A DNA stretch of 25,097 bases from CAZOSF01 sp964582415 (GCA_964582415.1 CAZOSF010000034.1:1-25097), one strand, 5' to 3'. Shown: positions 7,375 through 15,882, numbered from the stretch's first letter. The notes: generated from the letters alone by a model not told the origin. Made by a program: numbers and translations.

Positions 7375-8214
7375 TTAATTACCACCATCACCTTCGCCTT
7401 CTTCAGGGGTGTTATTCCCTTCTCCATTACGTAGATTGTTTAAGGAATCCAGTCGTTGTTGACGTTTGTCGATGAGTTCCTGGCGTCGTGCTTCAAATTC
7501 TGCTTTCCGTGCGGCTCGAATGGAATCCCGTTGTCTTTGGCGTTCCGCCATGAGGTCTTCCCGTTGTTTTTTACGATCTTCTATCAGTTTTTCGCGTTCG
7601 GTAACCGCTCCTTCTTCTTCTTCAGAAAGGCTCTCCCGTTGTTCAATTTGTCTTTCTTCCTTTCTATTTAGGGCTTCTTCACGTTTTGCGGCACGATTGA
7701 TTTGGCGTAATACTTGATCACTGATGTCGTTTCTTTTAGCAGCGAACAACATCACTACGTCTGCAGATTTGTCAAAGATGAAATCGTATTTTTTTGCTTC
7801 CGCTACCTCTTGAACGATATTGAAAACTTGGTCTTGAATGGGTTGTACCAATTGACGACGCTGAATGTCCAAATCCCCATTAGGACCAAATCTGTTTTGC
7901 TGATAATCCAGCATTTCTTCCTCAAGAATTTTAATTTCTTCTTCCCTTTCTTCAATTAACTCTTTGGTAAGTAGTACCCTTTCATTCGCCAAATTGAGTT
8001 TCATCTGCTCAATTTCCTTGGCCATTTTTTCAAGGTCTTTTTTCCAACGTTGTACTTTTCCTTCTAGCTGGGTGGAGGCTTCCTGATACTCTGGAACACT
8101 TTCCAAAATGTATTCCATATCGATATAGCCGATACGGGCTCCTCTTTGTGCCTGAGTATTCAAGGCAAAAACAGCAACGATTAAAGCCGTCAGAAGAAAA
8201 TTGATTTTTTTCAT
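7375..8214 (-). CDS. OmpH/Skp-family protein with long charged C-terminal extension
   Basis: 279 residues; signal peptide (MKKINFLLTALIVAVFALNTQAQ), then GARIGYIDMEYILESVPEY and a coiled-coil core with the closing segment KKYDFIFDKSADVVMLFAAK, as in OmpH/Skp. This core ends near residue 165. After it come about 110 further residues made almost only of Arg, Glu, Lys and Gln (e.g. KKQREDLMAERQRQRDSIRA), finishing in a Gly/Glu-rich tail (GEGDGGN). Ordinary Skp proteins are about 160-170 residues, so this paralogue has doubled in length. The extension probably forms a further helix in the periplasm. It follows bamA by 36 bases and should share its transcript. Confidence 0.9.
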   Translation of the reverse strand: MKKINFLLTALIVAVFALNTQAQRGARIGYIDMEYILESVPEYQEASTQLEGKVQRWKKDLEKMAKEIEQMKLNLANERVLLTKELIEEREEEIKILEEEMLDYQQNRFGPNGDLDIQRRQLVQPIQDQVFNIVQEVAEAKKYDFIFDKSADVVMLFAAKRNDISDQVLRQINRAAKREEALNRKEERQIEQRESLSEEEEGAVTEREKLIEDRKKQREDLMAERQRQRDSIRAARKAEFEARRQELIDKRQQRLDSLNNLRNGEGNNTPEEGEGDGGN

Positions 8215-8250
8215 AATTGCTGGTAGTTATTTAGAAAATATCGTGCCAAA

Positions 8251-10866
8251 TTAAAATTGTTGACCGATGATAAAGTGGGTTTCCCAACCATTTTTGGTTG
8301 TTGAACCCAATGTGGGGTCAAATCCATATCCAAAATCAATCCCCAACAATCCAAAGGCAGGCATAAATATACGAATTCCTGCTCCAGCTGAACGCTTAAT
8401 ATTGAAAGGATTGTAATTTCTGAATCCATCATAGGCCGCTCCCGCTTCTACAAAGGTAAGCACATAAATCGATGCCAACTGTTTCAAAGTAACGGGATAT
8501 CTCATTTCTAACGAAAATTTGTTGTAAATCGTATTTCCATCGTTCGTAGAAAGTGATTGGTTAGGATATCCCCTCAGCTGTATGACTTCTCGTCCATCCA
8601 AGCTGAAAGCACCTAACCCGTCACCCCCTAAGAAAAAACGTTCGAAAGGTGGAATACCTCGAGCATTGTTGTAGGCGCCAAGGAAACCAAATTCTGCTTT
8701 GGGTCGAAGAACCAAATCACCAACTAGGGTGGTATACCAAGTGGCCTGAAATTTCACTTTATAATATTCCAGCCAGTTAAAGCGGGTTTGGTCGATTTCA
8801 GATATACGTTCCCTCGCATCCACTTGTTCCCCATCCGAAGGATTGGTTCCCAGGAATTCGTTTAGGTCCTCACGTTCTTGTTCAAGGGCATCATAATCCA
8901 CACCGTTGAAGGCAGAATAGGGTAAGGTTAATTTTGCACTCAGTAAAAAGTCGGAACCATATCGGGGATAAATTGGGTTGGCAGAGGTACTGTTTCTTCC
9001 AATCCCGATGGTATACGCCAAGTTGTTGGAGAAACCATCTCCAAAAGTGAACAATCCGGTGTTATAGTTTTTAAGATTGTAGTGCTGGAAACTTATGGCT
9101 TGTGATAGCTGGAAGTAATCATCAGGCCATTTCAGTCGCTTGGCAATACCCACAGATCCACCCGTAATCAGGAACCTACGGTCTTTGTCACGTTCCCTGG
9201 TTTGGAAATTATAGAGGTACTGAATAGTATGCGAGAAGGAGGTGCTCAACTGAACTGGTTTCTTGCCGCCCATCCAGGGTTCAATAATGGAGGCGCTATA
9301 CGTTTGATAAAACGAACTTGCTTGAGCTCGAAGCGAAAGTCTTTGTCCGTCACCCATTGGGAGTGGCTTCCACGCTTCTTTATTGAAGATATTTCGCAGG
9401 GAGAAGTTGTTGAATGAAAGACCAAGGGTTCCCACAAAACCGCCGCCACCATAACCTCCTTGTAATTCTATCTGACTGGATCCCTTTTCAACTACAGAAT
9501 ATTCGATATCCAGTGTGCCATTATTGGGATCCAAATTTTTGAAATTGGGACTTAACTGTTCAGCATCAAAGAAGCCTAACTGACCCAATTCACGAATCGT
9601 ACGAATCACATTTCGTTTACTGTATTTCTGTCCGGGACGCGTGCGTAATTCACGATAAATAACATGGTCATTGGTTTTGTCGTTCCCAATAATAGTAACG
9701 TGATCGAAGTAGGTGAGTTTGTTCTCGCTAATACGGATTTCAAAATCGATGGTATCTCCCCGAACGGCAACCTCAACAGGATTGATTTGGGAAAATAAAT
9801 ATCCTTCGTTTTGATATAAGTTGGTAAGGTCTGGGGCGTCTGGATCTGAATTGTCTGCAATTCGTTCTTGGAGTAAGGTTCCGTTATAGGTATCTCCCTT
9901 GGCAATTCCCAGATATTGTTTTAAATATGCGTCTGTGTATACGCTGTTTCCAATGAATTTGAAATCGCCAAAATAATATTTTTTTCCTTCTTCAACATTT
10001 AACTCTAAAGCGATGTTCTTGTCATCCAATATCTTGAGGGTATCTCCAACGATACGAGCATCTCTATATCCATTCTCCTTATACTTTTGAATAAGGTTCG
10101 CTTTATCTTCTTCGTAGGTGTCTTCCGTATATTTTGACTTTTTCCAGAAGCGCAACGGGTTCTTACGTTTCGTCTTCTTTAAATAGCCACGTAGCTTTCC
10201 ATCGCTCATGTGTTCGTTCCCGTTGAAGGTAATCGATTTTATTTTGACTCGGTCCCCTCGATCTACTAAAACACGCATGTCTTGAGCCACTTCCGTGCCG
10301 GTCGAATCCTTGTAAGGAGTCGTGGAAATAATGACCTTTGTATTAAAAAAACCACGTTCACGGTATTTGTCGATAATGTGGTTTTTGGTAGTGGTAATAA
10401 GGTTTTTGGTGATTTTAGTTCCGGTATTCAGGTTATTGTCCTTGATAATTTCTTTGGCTTGTCCTTTCTTGACGCCATCAATTTTGACGGTATTCAATTT
10501 TGGCAATTCCACAATATACAGCTCAAGGTCTACACGGTCGCCGTCGATATTGGTGACATAGAAGGCGATATCACTGAAGAGATTTTGTTCCCATAATTTT
10601 TTGGTAACACTACTCAACTTTTCTCCGGGGATATAGATCTGATCCCCTTCTTTTAGGCCGGTGAAGGCGATAACTGTATTCTCGTTAAAGGTTTGGGTCC
10701 CTGTTACCGAAATGCTGTTGATAGTATATTTAGTTCCAGAGTCCAGCTCTTTCTTCTGTGCCGCAACCTTTATAACCGAAAAAATCGCAAACCCCAAAAT
10801 TAGGAGTAGCTTGCGATAGTAAGTAAGAGAGGTTTTATGGGTTAAGTTGTTCGCTCGTCTTTCCAA
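8251..10866 (-). CDS. bamA: BamA / Omp85 outer-membrane protein assembly factor
   Basis: 871 residues. The signal peptide lies at about 15-36 (YYRKLLLILGFAIFSVIKVAAQ-type). Five POTRA repeats follow up to about residue 430, each with a turn such as SVTGTQTFNENTV, ITFNGNEHMSDGKLRGYL, FIGNSVYTDAYLKQYL and TIIGNDKTNDHVIYRELRTRPG. The rest is the Omp85 barrel, with RxGSDF-type strands (NPIYPRYGSDFLLSA), FFLGGDGLGAFSLDGREVIQLRGYP and a C-terminal Phe. It inserts beta-barrel proteins into the outer membrane. There is no ATG before the signal peptide: the start is a TTG at 10866, inside the end of uppS, giving a 32-base overlap and suggesting translational coupling. Confidence 0.96.
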   Translation of the reverse strand: MERRANNLTHKTSLTYYRKLLLILGFAIFSVIKVAAQKKELDSGTKYTINSISVTGTQTFNENTVIAFTGLKEGDQIYIPGEKLSSVTKKLWEQNLFSDIAFYVTNIDGDRVDLELYIVELPKLNTVKIDGVKKGQAKEIIKDNNLNTGTKITKNLITTTKNHIIDKYRERGFFNTKVIISTTPYKDSTGTEVAQDMRVLVDRGDRVKIKSITFNGNEHMSDGKLRGYLKKTKRKNPLRFWKKSKYTEDTYEEDKANLIQKYKENGYRDARIVGDTLKILDDKNIALELNVEEGKKYYFGDFKFIGNSVYTDAYLKQYLGIAKGDTYNGTLLQERIADNSDPDAPDLTNLYQNEGYLFSQINPVEVAVRGDTIDFEIRISENKLTYFDHVTIIGNDKTNDHVIYRELRTRPGQKYSKRNVIRTIRELGQLGFFDAEQLSPNFKNLDPNNGTLDIEYSVVEKGSSQIELQGGYGGGGFVGTLGLSFNNFSLRNIFNKEAWKPLPMGDGQRLSLRAQASSFYQTYSASIIEPWMGGKKPVQLSTSFSHTIQYLYNFQTRERDKDRRFLITGGSVGIAKRLKWPDDYFQLSQAISFQHYNLKNYNTGLFTFGDGFSNNLAYTIGIGRNSTSANPIYPRYGSDFLLSAKLTLPYSAFNGVDYDALEQEREDLNEFLGTNPSDGEQVDARERISEIDQTRFNWLEYYKVKFQATWYTTLVGDLVLRPKAEFGFLGAYNNARGIPPFERFFLGGDGLGAFSLDGREVIQLRGYPNQSLSTNDGNTIYNKFSLEMRYPVTLKQLASIYVLTFVEAGAAYDGFRNYNPFNIKRSAGAGIRIFMPAFGLLGIDFGYGFDPTLGSTTKNGWETHFIIGQQF

Positions 10867-11578
10867 ATCTTCTTTCTCTGTTTTGATAATCTAAAATCGC
10901 CTCAAAAAGATGTTCTTTCCTATAGTCTGGCCAAAGTGTTTTTGTAAAATACAATTCGGCATATGCGATTTGCCACAGTAAAAAATTACTGATGCGTTGT
11001 TCTCCACTTGTTCTAATCAGTAAATCAACATCTGGTAAATCACGTGTGTAAAGATGATTAATTATCACTGATTCATCAATATCCGCGGGCGAAATTAGGT
11101 TATTTTTAACTTTGAGACTAATCTCTTTAATAGTTTTTGTGATTTCTTCTCTGGAACCATAACTCAAGGCCAAAGTAAGAGTCATGGTATTGTTGTCTTT
11201 TGTCTTTTCCATGACCGAAAGCAACTCCTTGTATGCCTTTGATGGCAAGGCTTTGAGATCCCCTATGGCATTCAATCGAATGTTGTTTTCCTGAAGTGTC
11301 TTCAGTTCCTTTTTGAGGGAGGTAACCAATAAATTCATCAGGGTGTTCACCTCTAATTTGGGACGGTTCCAGTTCTCGGTAGAAAAAGCAAATAATGTTA
11401 AGTAAGGAACCTTTAATTCGGCGCAGGCTTCCATTATTTCCTTTACCGCTTCTTTACCGCTTTCGTGACCAAAGGTTCGGAAGCGTCCTTTTTGTTTAGC
11501 CCATCGACCATTTCCATCCATAATCACGGCGATGTGATTTGGAAGTTTGTTTTTGTCGATTTTAGCCAATATGTCCAT
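10835..11578 (-). CDS. uppS: Isoprenyl transferase / undecaprenyl diphosphate synthase
   Basis: 247 residues. It adds isopentenyl diphosphate units in cis to make the undecaprenyl carrier used for peptidoglycan and surface polysaccharide. Motifs in order: HIAVIMDGNGRWAKQKG with the catalytic Asp21; FGHESG; LFAFSTENWNRP; and the C-terminal LIRTSGEQRISNFLLWQIAYAELYF with TLWPDYR. Full length, all key residues present. Its ATG overlaps the stop of the PorG-like gene by one base (TAATG on the - strand), and its 3' end overlaps bamA by 32 bases, so the three genes are translated as a coupled unit. Confidence 0.97.
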   Translation of the reverse strand: MDILAKIDKNKLPNHIAVIMDGNGRWAKQKGRFRTFGHESGKEAVKEIMEACAELKVPYLTLFAFSTENWNRPKLEVNTLMNLLVTSLKKELKTLQENNIRLNAIGDLKALPSKAYKELLSVMEKTKDNNTMTLTLALSYGSREEITKTIKEISLKVKNNLISPADIDESVIINHLYTRDLPDVDLLIRTSGEQRISNFLLWQIAYAELYFTKTLWPDYRKEHLFEAILDYQNRERRFGKTSEQLNP

Positions 11579-12267
11579 TAAAAATTACAATAGCAGGGCT
11601 TACGCCCAAAAGAAACGGTGAGTGTGAAACCGGTAAACACGTACCAGTCATTGCTGTTAATGTTTCCAAAATAAAGGTCTTCTTCGTCTGCTAAATTACC
11701 AGCAGGTACACTACCATCTATTCCATCGGTAAAAGTATATCGGGCACCTATTTCGAAACCGAGAACAAAACGCGTTCCGATGGATGTTTTAATCCCCAAC
11801 ACCATAGGAATGGCAAAATTGCGATTTCGGTCATAATTCGATAGTATGTCTCCCCTGTTATAGGGGGAGTCAAAACTAAAATAGGTGATTCCTGTGTACA
11901 AGTATGGGGTAGTTTGCGGGTAACCGCTATGCAAATTAAATTCCCAAAAAGTGAATTCTATGCCCGCCGACAATTCCAAAATAGAACTATTAAAAGAATA
12001 GTCACGTTGTTTACGGCGTTCTTCCGGAGATTCGGCGTCGTCACCATGAAGCTCCGTTATCATGATACTTCCGCGGAAAGAATGCCGTGCACTTCTATTC
12101 CACTTAAATATTCCTCCAAAAGCTACTCTGTTGGGAGCAATGTAAGTGGTCTTGCCTACATCGCCAATAAAATTGGAACCTCCCAAAAACCCACCAATTT
12201 CATAGGTTTGGGAATGTCCTAAAAATGAGCATGTTATCAATAAAATTGCTACCGCAAAGTGCCTCAT
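11578..12267 (-). CDS. DUF6089 outer-membrane protein, PorG-like T9SS component
   Basis: 229 residues; signal peptide ending HSQ near residue 20, then YEIGGFLGGSNFIGDVGKT and several beta-strand segments with aromatic ends (ELSAGIEFTFWEF, PYLYTGITYFSF, GFEIGARYTF, FTGFTLTVSFG). This fits an 8-stranded outer-membrane barrel. DUF6089 includes PorG, an outer-membrane part of the type IX secretion system of Porphyromonas gingivalis that works with the PorK/PorN ring, and the porG-uppS-bamA-ompH order is shared with that organism as far as I recall. The assignment rests on family features and gene order, so the T9SS role is an inference. A TATATTTG promoter element lies just upstream. Confidence 0.85.
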   Translation of the reverse strand: MRHFAVAILLITCSFLGHSQTYEIGGFLGGSNFIGDVGKTTYIAPNRVAFGGIFKWNRSARHSFRGSIMITELHGDDAESPEERRKQRDYSFNSSILELSAGIEFTFWEFNLHSGYPQTTPYLYTGITYFSFDSPYNRGDILSNYDRNRNFAIPMVLGIKTSIGTRFVLGFEIGARYTFTDGIDGSVPAGNLADEEDLYFGNINSNDWYVFTGFTLTVSFGRKPCYCNF

Positions 12268-12283
12268 AACCCTTAAAAGTTTG

Positions 12284-12291
12284 CAAATATA
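12284..12291 (-). promoter_or_regulatory. Bacteroidota-type -7 element upstream of the porG-like gene
   Basis: On the - strand the bases read TATATTTG, a perfect match to the Bacteroidota -7 consensus TAnnTTTG, 16 bases before the ATG of the porG-like gene at 12267. A good TTG at -33 is not visible at the usual distance. Transcription would begin about 10 bases before the ATG and could drive porG-like, uppS, bamA and the ompH genes. Confidence 0.5.
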
Positions 12292-12366
12292 ACAATTAAC
12301 TTCGCTCCACCATAGTTTCGGTGTATTTGTGCTGTCTGTAAAACAAAATTTTAGGGGTTTTATTGT

Positions 12367-13257
12367 TTAATTTCGCTTATCCTCTCCCCAAAGTAATTTT
12401 TCTCTCAGGGTATTGATAAAAGTTGCATCCTCCATCTGTACCATTTTTATTCGAAATGGTGCCTTTTCAATATGCAAAACGGTATCGTTATGTACTGTAG
12501 CAATACGAGAATCCAAAGACACCAAATAGTGATCTTCCCTGCCAAAAACTTTCAAAGTAATTTTGGAGGAATCGGGCACGATAAGCGGTCTTGCGTTTAA
12601 ATTGTGCGGAGCAATAGGAGTAATGGCTAAGCTGTTCGTTTCAGGATGCATAACAGGCCCACCACAACTCAAAGAATAACCGGTAGACCCTGTTGGCGTG
12701 GAGATAATCAATCCGTCACTCCAATAGGTGTTGAGGTGTTCCCCATTAATCCAAGTATCTACCTTAATCATCGAGGTGGTATTTTTTCGATTCACAGCGA
12801 TTTCGTTCAAGGCATAATTCAAAGGAAATAATTTCGCAGATTCCGATTCAGATTCTGAATGAATTCGGAGAAGGGATCGTTCGGAAATTTCATATTCCCC
12901 TTGAATGATTTTTTTTAGACTTTCGGCAATTTTTGTTTTTTGTATCGTAGCTAAAAAGCCCAGTCTTCCTGTATTGATTCCAACGATGGGAATGCCCAAA
13001 TCACCTACATAGGTAATCGCTTTTAATAAGGTGCCATCTCCGCCCACACTAAAAAACAAATCGAAAGATGTATCCAGCTTTTGAAAAGTTTTCATGGTAC
13101 TAACAGGAGTGGCAATCCCCTCATGATCCTCAATAATCTTTTGGAATTCCTTGGCGATATGTACTTCCACTCCTTTTGATTCCAAGGAATTTAAAAGGAG
13201 CTGAATGTATTTTTCAGAATCCTGATGGTAAAACTGACCGTAAATACCAACTTTCAT
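12367..13257 (-). CDS. nadK: NAD kinase
   Basis: 296 residues. It phosphorylates NAD to NADP in the cytoplasm. The family signature GGDGT is at residues 72-76 (FSVGGDGTLLKA), followed by GINTGRLGFLA, ERSLLRI, ALNEIAVNR, the second signature STPTGSTGYSLSCGGPVMHP and the NARPLIVPD strand. Length is normal. The gene starts two bases after the stop of the CBS-domain gene, so the two share a transcript. A gap of 99 bases with a -7-like element separates it from the porG-like gene. Confidence 0.97.
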   Translation of the reverse strand: MKVGIYGQFYHQDSEKYIQLLLNSLESKGVEVHIAKEFQKIIEDHEGIATPVSTMKTFQKLDTSFDLFFSVGGDGTLLKAITYVGDLGIPIVGINTGRLGFLATIQKTKIAESLKKIIQGEYEISERSLLRIHSESESESAKLFPLNYALNEIAVNRKNTTSMIKVDTWINGEHLNTYWSDGLIISTPTGSTGYSLSCGGPVMHPETNSLAITPIAPHNLNARPLIVPDSSKITLKVFGREDHYLVSLDSRIATVHNDTVLHIEKAPFRIKMVQMEDATFINTLREKLLWGEDKRN

Positions 13258-13259
13258 TG

Positions 13260-13916
13260 TTAGATATTTAGGTATTTATTGAGGTAATCGGAGCGCTCCT
13301 TTAATTCTTCCTGTAATTTGTCTTCTGGATGTTCAGAAACCACATTATAGCCATAACGGCGAAAGGTTTGGGCGATGGCGTTCATCCCGGCAAAGCCAAT
13401 TTTTACGGTCGCCTGAGTGATGTCATTCTCGATTTTGGAAATAAAAACTCCCAAAATCTTGGCATCATTCGTCTCAACAATTTGGCAGATTTCACTAAAG
13501 GAGTAATCCTTGCTTCCTTTTTCAACAACAATAATTGCCCCAGGTTCATTCAAGAATGGAGTATGGTTGAAAAGGTCCATGATGTCTCCCAATTCATAAT
13601 ACCCCATGTACTTGTTTTCCTTGTCTAATACCGGCATGATATTGCATGATTTGATGGCAAAAGCTTCTAGAATGTCCAACCAGTTCGTGCGATCGTATAC
13701 AAAAATTGGTTCCAGCGCATAGGTGTAGTCTTCCAGGGTTTTGTTGCTATCAAAACAATGCGCATCTGTATCGGAAATGCATCCCACAAAAGCACCATCG
13801 TTAGAAACAGGAACGTGAGAATAGCTAAGTTGGTTGAAAGCCTTCTTTACTTCACCAACAGTAGTGTGTATGTCGAAGGGCTTGATGTCGTTAATAATGT
13901 AACTGAGCGTTTTCAA
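13260..13916 (-). CDS. CBS-domain protein with C-terminal ACT-like region (AcuB-like)
   Basis: No ATG is available. TTG codons lie at 13934 and 13916; I chose 13916 (218 residues, MKTLSYIINDIKPFD...) because a -7-like TAATTTG covers 13932-13938, so a transcript could hardly contain the upper start; the upper start would give 224 residues. Two CBS repeats are seen: VGEVKKAFNQLSYSHVPV...GAFVGCISDTD and NWLDILEAFAIKSCNIMPVLD...YMGYYELGDIMDLF. They are followed by an ACT-like segment (AIIVVEKGSKDYSFSEICQIVETNDAKILG). CBS pairs usually bind adenosine nucleotides, which would suit a partner of NAD kinase two bases downstream, but the ligand and role are inferred only from that position. Confidence 0.85.
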   Translation of the reverse strand: MKTLSYIINDIKPFDIHTTVGEVKKAFNQLSYSHVPVSNDGAFVGCISDTDAHCFDSNKTLEDYTYALEPIFVYDRTNWLDILEAFAIKSCNIMPVLDKENKYMGYYELGDIMDLFNHTPFLNEPGAIIVVEKGSKDYSFSEICQIVETNDAKILGVFISKIENDITQATVKIGFAGMNAIAQTFRRYGYNVVSEHPEDKLQEELKERSDYLNKYLNI

Positions 13917-13974
13917 AACCGAATTTTTATGCAAATTACTTAAAATAACCGTGCCAAAGGGGACAGCATCTTTG

Positions 13975-13982
13975 TATTTTTG
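13975..13982 (+). promoter_or_regulatory. -7 element upstream of pdxJ
   Basis: TATTTTTG matches the Bacteroidota -7 consensus TAnnTTTG and ends 18 bases before the pdxJ ATG at 14001. No convincing TTG lies 19-20 bases upstream, so the promoter is supported by one box only. It sits in the short divergent gap between the CBS gene and pdxJ. Confidence 0.5.
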
Positions 13983-14000
13983 TTGTCCAAATGAATTGCA

Positions 14001-14714
14001 ATGACAAAGTTAAGTGTTAATATCAACAAATTTGCCACTTTGCGCAATGCCCGTGGCGGAAATGTGCCCGATGTTCTTCAGGCGGCTCGGGATGTTCAGG
14101 CTTTTGGGGCTCAAGGAGTGACAGTTCACCCGAGACCGGATGAGCGCCACATTCGCTATCAAGATGCCTATGATCTAAAAGATATTGTATACACCGAATA
14201 TAACATTGAAGGAAACCCTATCGATTCCTTTAAAAAGATGGTATTGGAAATAAAACCCACCCAGGTTACCTTGGTGCCAGATGCCATAGATGCCATTACT
14301 TCCAATGCGGGATGGGATACAATTAAATACCAAGAGTACCTAAAAGACATCATTGCAGAATTTAAGGAAGCGGGTATTCGAACTTCAATTTTCGTGGATC
14401 CTGTTGTGGCGATGATTGAAGGTGCTGTGGCTACCGGGACCGATCGAATTGAACTTTATACAGAGGCCTATGCCGAAGGTTATGCAAAGAATCCTGAAGC
14501 CGCTATTGCAAGCTATGTGGCTGCGGCCGAAAAGGCCAATGACTTGGGATTGGGGATCAATGCTGGGCACGATTTGTCGCTCGAAAATATCGCCTATTTT
14601 AAATCGCATATTCCAGGTCTTTTGGAAGTATCCATTGGCCATGCGCTCCTTTGTGAGGCTATTTACCAGGGATTGGAAAATGTCATTCAACAGTATTTGA
14701 AAAAACTCAGTTGA
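14001..14714 (+). CDS. pdxJ: Pyridoxine 5'-phosphate synthase
   Basis: 237 residues. It condenses 1-deoxy-D-xylulose 5-phosphate with 3-amino-2-oxopropyl phosphate to pyridoxine 5'-phosphate, the last ring-forming step of DXP-dependent vitamin B6 synthesis. Motifs: LSVNINKFATLRNARGG at the N-terminus, GVTVHPRPDERHI (residues about 40-52), VTLVPDA, IRTSIFVDPV and the phosphate-binding GLGINAGHDLSLEN, with IGHALLCEAI near the end. This is a complete TIM-barrel enzyme of normal length. Its TGA overlaps the ATG of the following hydrolase by one base (TGATG), so the two are translated together. Confidence 0.97.
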   Translation: MTKLSVNINKFATLRNARGGNVPDVLQAARDVQAFGAQGVTVHPRPDERHIRYQDAYDLKDIVYTEYNIEGNPIDSFKKMVLEIKPTQVTLVPDAIDAITSNAGWDTIKYQEYLKDIIAEFKEAGIRTSIFVDPVVAMIEGAVATGTDRIELYTEAYAEGYAKNPEAAIASYVAAAEKANDLGLGINAGHDLSLENIAYFKSHIPGLLEVSIGHALLCEAIYQGLENVIQQYLKKLS

Positions 14715-15478
14715 TGGAATTGCACGCACAGGTTTTTGGTGAGGGGAAACCCTTTCTCGTACTACATGGCTTTTTAGGGATGGGAGATAATTGGAAAAGT
14801 TTGGGCAACGAATTTGCGGAAGCAGGATATCAAGTGCATCTTCTTGACCAACGAAACCATGGCAGAAGCTTTCATAGTGAAGAATTCAATTATGGTGTGA
14901 TGGCTGAAGATGTGAAACGCTATTGCGAAACCAATGATCTTCATTCTGTGATTCTTTTGGGGCATTCCATGGGAGGGAAAACGGCTATGGAAGTCGCCAC
15001 GAGGTATCCGGAGTTGGTGTCGCACCTAATTGTGGCCGACATTGCTCCAAAACATTACCCGCAACATCATCAGGATATTTTAAAAGGACTGGGCTCCCTT
15101 GATTTTTCGGAAATCAGCTCGAGAGGGGAAGCCGATGAGGCCCTGTCGAATTATATCTCCATTCCAGCCATCCGGCAATTTTTATTAAAAAATCTTTACT
15201 GGGTGAAAAAAGGGCAACTCGGACTGAGAATGAACTTGCCCGTGTTGACTAGGGAAATTGAGGAAGTTGGCAAACCATTGTCTGCAGATGCGGTATATAC
15301 TGGGCCAACCCTCTTCTTGGCAGGGGCTTTGTCTGGGTATATTCAAAAGATGGATGAATTGTTGATTCATAAGCATTTTCCAAATGCTAAAATCGAAACA
15401 GTGGCCAAAGCCGGCCATTGGTTGCATGCCGAAAATCCAAAGGAATTTTATGATATGGTTATGAGTTTTCTAGGTTGA
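14714..15478 (+). CDS. Alpha/beta-fold hydrolase (YbfF-like esterase)
   Basis: 254 residues from the ATG at 14714; a TTG one codon earlier is also in frame but the ATG overlaps the pdxJ stop in the common TGATG way. The oxyanion-hole motif LHGFLG is at residues 17-22, LLDQRNHGRS at 43-52, the nucleophile Ser85 in GHSMGG, and the catalytic His235 in AGHWLHAENP. This combination is typical of YbfF-type acyl esterases. No signal peptide, so it is cytoplasmic. Substrate unknown; the link with pyridoxal synthesis is only operon membership. Confidence 0.9.
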   Translation: MELHAQVFGEGKPFLVLHGFLGMGDNWKSLGNEFAEAGYQVHLLDQRNHGRSFHSEEFNYGVMAEDVKRYCETNDLHSVILLGHSMGGKTAMEVATRYPELVSHLIVADIAPKHYPQHHQDILKGLGSLDFSEISSRGEADEALSNYISIPAIRQFLLKNLYWVKKGQLGLRMNLPVLTREIEEVGKPLSADAVYTGPTLFLAGALSGYIQKMDELLIHKHFPNAKIETVAKAGHWLHAENPKEFYDMVMSFLG

Positions 15479-15512
15479 TTTGCCGAACTTTAGAAACTAA
15501 TAAAACCTTACC

Positions 15513-15860
15513 ATGAAAACAATTGCTAAAATTCTACTTTCAGCGGTTGCTGTTATGCTTATTGCTTATATACTTCCCGGGGTTGAGGTATCCGACTTCT
15601 GGACGGCCATTATTGTTGCTGTTGTTTTAGGAATTCTACAAATGATTGTGAAACCCATCTTGGTATTCCTCACATTTCCGATTACAGTAGTGACGCTTGG
15701 CCTTTTCCTTTTGGTCATTAATGCTTGCATTATATTGATGGCTGATTATTTTGTCGGGGGATTTGTCGTGGATGGTTTCTGGTGGGCCCTTGCTTTTAGC
15801 CTTTTGCTCTCCTTTTTGCAATCGATACTTTACACTGCCGTGGAAAAAGATACCCAATAA
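15513..15860 (+). CDS. Small integral membrane protein, phage_holin_4 / YvlD family
   Basis: 115 residues with four hydrophobic stretches (about 4-24, 31-52, 57-82, 89-108). The segments VVLGILQMIVKPILVFLTFPITVVTLGLFLLVINACIILMADY-like order, in particular the P-I-T-V-x-T-L-G-L-F and V-I-N-A pattern, are typical of the YvlD/phage_holin_4_2 family. Despite the family name this is a common chromosomal protein; nothing phage-like is nearby. Its job is unknown. It lies 34 bases after the hydrolase gene and may share its transcript. A small AAAGGG-AATC-CCCTTT hairpin overlaps its stop codon. Confidence 0.87.
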   Translation: MKTIAKILLSAVAVMLIAYILPGVEVSDFWTAIIVAVVLGILQMIVKPILVFLTFPITVVTLGLFLLVINACIILMADYFVGGFVVDGFWWALAFSLLLSFLQSILYTAVEKDTQ

Positions 15861-15875
15861 AGGGAATCCCCTTTT
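15859..15875 (+). terminator. Possible weak terminator after the YvlD-like gene
   Basis: AAAGGG-AATC-CCCTTT forms a 6-bp stem with a four-base loop, followed by only one further T. It overlaps the TAA stop of the membrane protein gene. It could end the pdxJ transcript before the tig promoter, but stem and T-run are short. Confidence 0.35.
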
Positions 15876-15882
15876 CGAAAGC

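Noticed and set aside
7456..7717. Ser/Arg-rich open frames on the + strand inside the long ompH gene
   Set aside because: They are antisense to the Arg/Glu-repeat coding region and their low-complexity composition follows from it.
12340..12362. AT-rich imperfect inverted repeat (AAACAAAA / TTTTATTGTTT) after nadK as terminator
   Set aside because: The stem is almost only A-T pairs with a mismatch and no GC core, so I do not trust it.
15513..15860. Holin-family name as a sign of a prophage
   Set aside because: The family is widespread as a chromosomal membrane protein, and no other phage gene, integrase or attachment site is present.
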